This document shows positions 63,581 to 64,000 of a stretch of 64,000 bases of DNA, in pieces (position 1 is the stretch's first letter; every line of letters begins with the position of its first letter). The translations under genes were made by a program, and so were the position numbers. This DNA is from an uncultured Bacteroidales bacterium (GTDB lineage Bacteria; Bacteroidota; Bacteroidia; Bacteroidales; Bacteroidaceae). The notes under the pieces were generated by a model. The model saw nothing but the letters and a program-made list of their open reading frames with translations. It was not told the origin of the DNA and made no database searches. Location: positions 30,597-94,596 of the forward strand of contig CADCGD010000009.1 of the NCBI GenBank assembly GCA_902800925.1, in the 5' to 3' direction.

Positions 63581-64000
63581 ATGGCAAACTATTATAGCGA
63601 TCATCCTGAGATCGGGTTCTACTTGAACCACCCCCTGATGGCTCGTATCGTTGAGCTGAAGGAAAAAGGCTTTGCTGATGCAAAGGAATATGACTACGCT
63701 CCCGTTGACTTGGGCGATGCCATCGAGAACTACAAGCAGATTCTCGACATCACTGGCGACGTGGCTGCCAATATCATCGAGCCAAACTCTGAGAGCGTTG
63801 ACCTCGAAGGTCCACACCTCGAGAATGGTCGTATGATCTACGCCTCTAAGACTTACGAGAACCTCGACGCCACCCGTAAGGCTGGTCTGTGGGGTGTATC
63901 AATGCCTCGCCGTTACGGCGGTCTGAACCTGCCTAACGCAGTGTTCTCAATGCTCTCTGAGATGATTTCGGCTGCTGATGCCGGTTTCCAGAACATCTGG
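63581..64000 (+). CDS. Acyl-CoA dehydrogenase, 3'-truncated by the window
   Basis: The first 140 codons of an acyl-CoA dehydrogenase-like flavoprotein. GVSMPRRYGGLNLPNAVFSMLSEMISAADAGFQ is the typical N-terminal/middle domain junction (W/G-G-V-P-x-x-YGG). The N-terminal extension (IEPNSESVDLEGPHLENGRM) fits the large Bacteroidetes or DmdC-like type. It is co-transcribed with etfBA, its electron acceptor. Confidence 0.88.
   Translation, partial: MANYYSDHPEIGFYLNHPLMARIVELKEKGFADAKEYDYAPVDLGDAIENYKQILDITGDVAANIIEPNSESVDLEGPHLENGRMIYASKTYENLDATRKAGLWGVSMPRRYGGLNLPNAVFSMLSEMISAADAGFQNIW

Overview
The window looks like chromosome from a Prevotella-type member of the Bacteroidales. Most transcription units start at the Bacteroidetes promoter pattern (TTTG, 19-20 bp, TAnnTTTG). 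Lipoproteins, T9SS-type C-termini, a SusC-like TonB receptor, DUF5723, DUF4876, DUF6850 and DUF3316 proteins, split glycine decarboxylase (gcvPA/gcvPB) and single-chain glycyl-tRNA synthetase all fit that group. Names rest on motifs and remembered family patterns; no database search was possible.

Layout. 1-9.2 kb: 3' end of an OstA-like LPS-export protein, mutL, an OmpA-family protein and lipoprotein, a YjbH-like outer-membrane pair, and paaK with an ACT-domain gene. 9.3-18.3 kb: tRNA-Val, purB, a pseudouridine synthase with a long Gly/Tyr/Gln/Arg repeat domain, asnS, and a three-gene envelope operon ending in a DUF5723 protein. 18.3-23.0 kb, reverse strand and visibly GC-richer: kefB-like antiporter, lolD, a shortened cvfB, and a RAYT-like HUH transposase fused to a DprA-like Rossmann domain. 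23.1-31.5 kb: a broken asd, a T9SS-type secreted protein and a TonB receptor/DUF4876/DUF6850 operon. 31.6-41.9 kb: M16 peptidase, lipoprotein, tRNA-Leu, S41 peptidase, DUF3316, parC, and an ECF sigma/anti-sigma-like/lipoprotein operon. 42.0-43.9 kb: a second RAYT fusion, a 308-bp nested inverted-repeat element and REP-like hairpins, next to the wreck of a MntA/HepT toxin-antitoxin pair. 44.0-53.5 kb: lipoprotein, glyS, an FKBP isomerase, an AAA ATPase plus DUF4435 pair resembling the PARIS defence system, trkH/trkA and dxs. 53.5-64 kb: a complete lplA-gcvT-gcvH-gcvPA-gcvPB-lpdA operon, nadB, then etfB (broken), etfA, a small membrane protein and the start of an acyl-CoA dehydrogenase.

Three themes stand out. 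First, the two RAYT/Rossmann fusions share the same start residue alignment, have a -7 box directly before the ATG, and are flanked by different palindromes or phased repeats; this is the best candidate for an undescribed system. Second, at least four genes (cvfB, asd, mntA-like, etfB) carry internal deletions, two in frame and two frame-shifting, which means either real decay or an assembly problem. Third, short tandem repeats of exactly 7 bp with related cores recur at seven places, often touching promoters or start codons.
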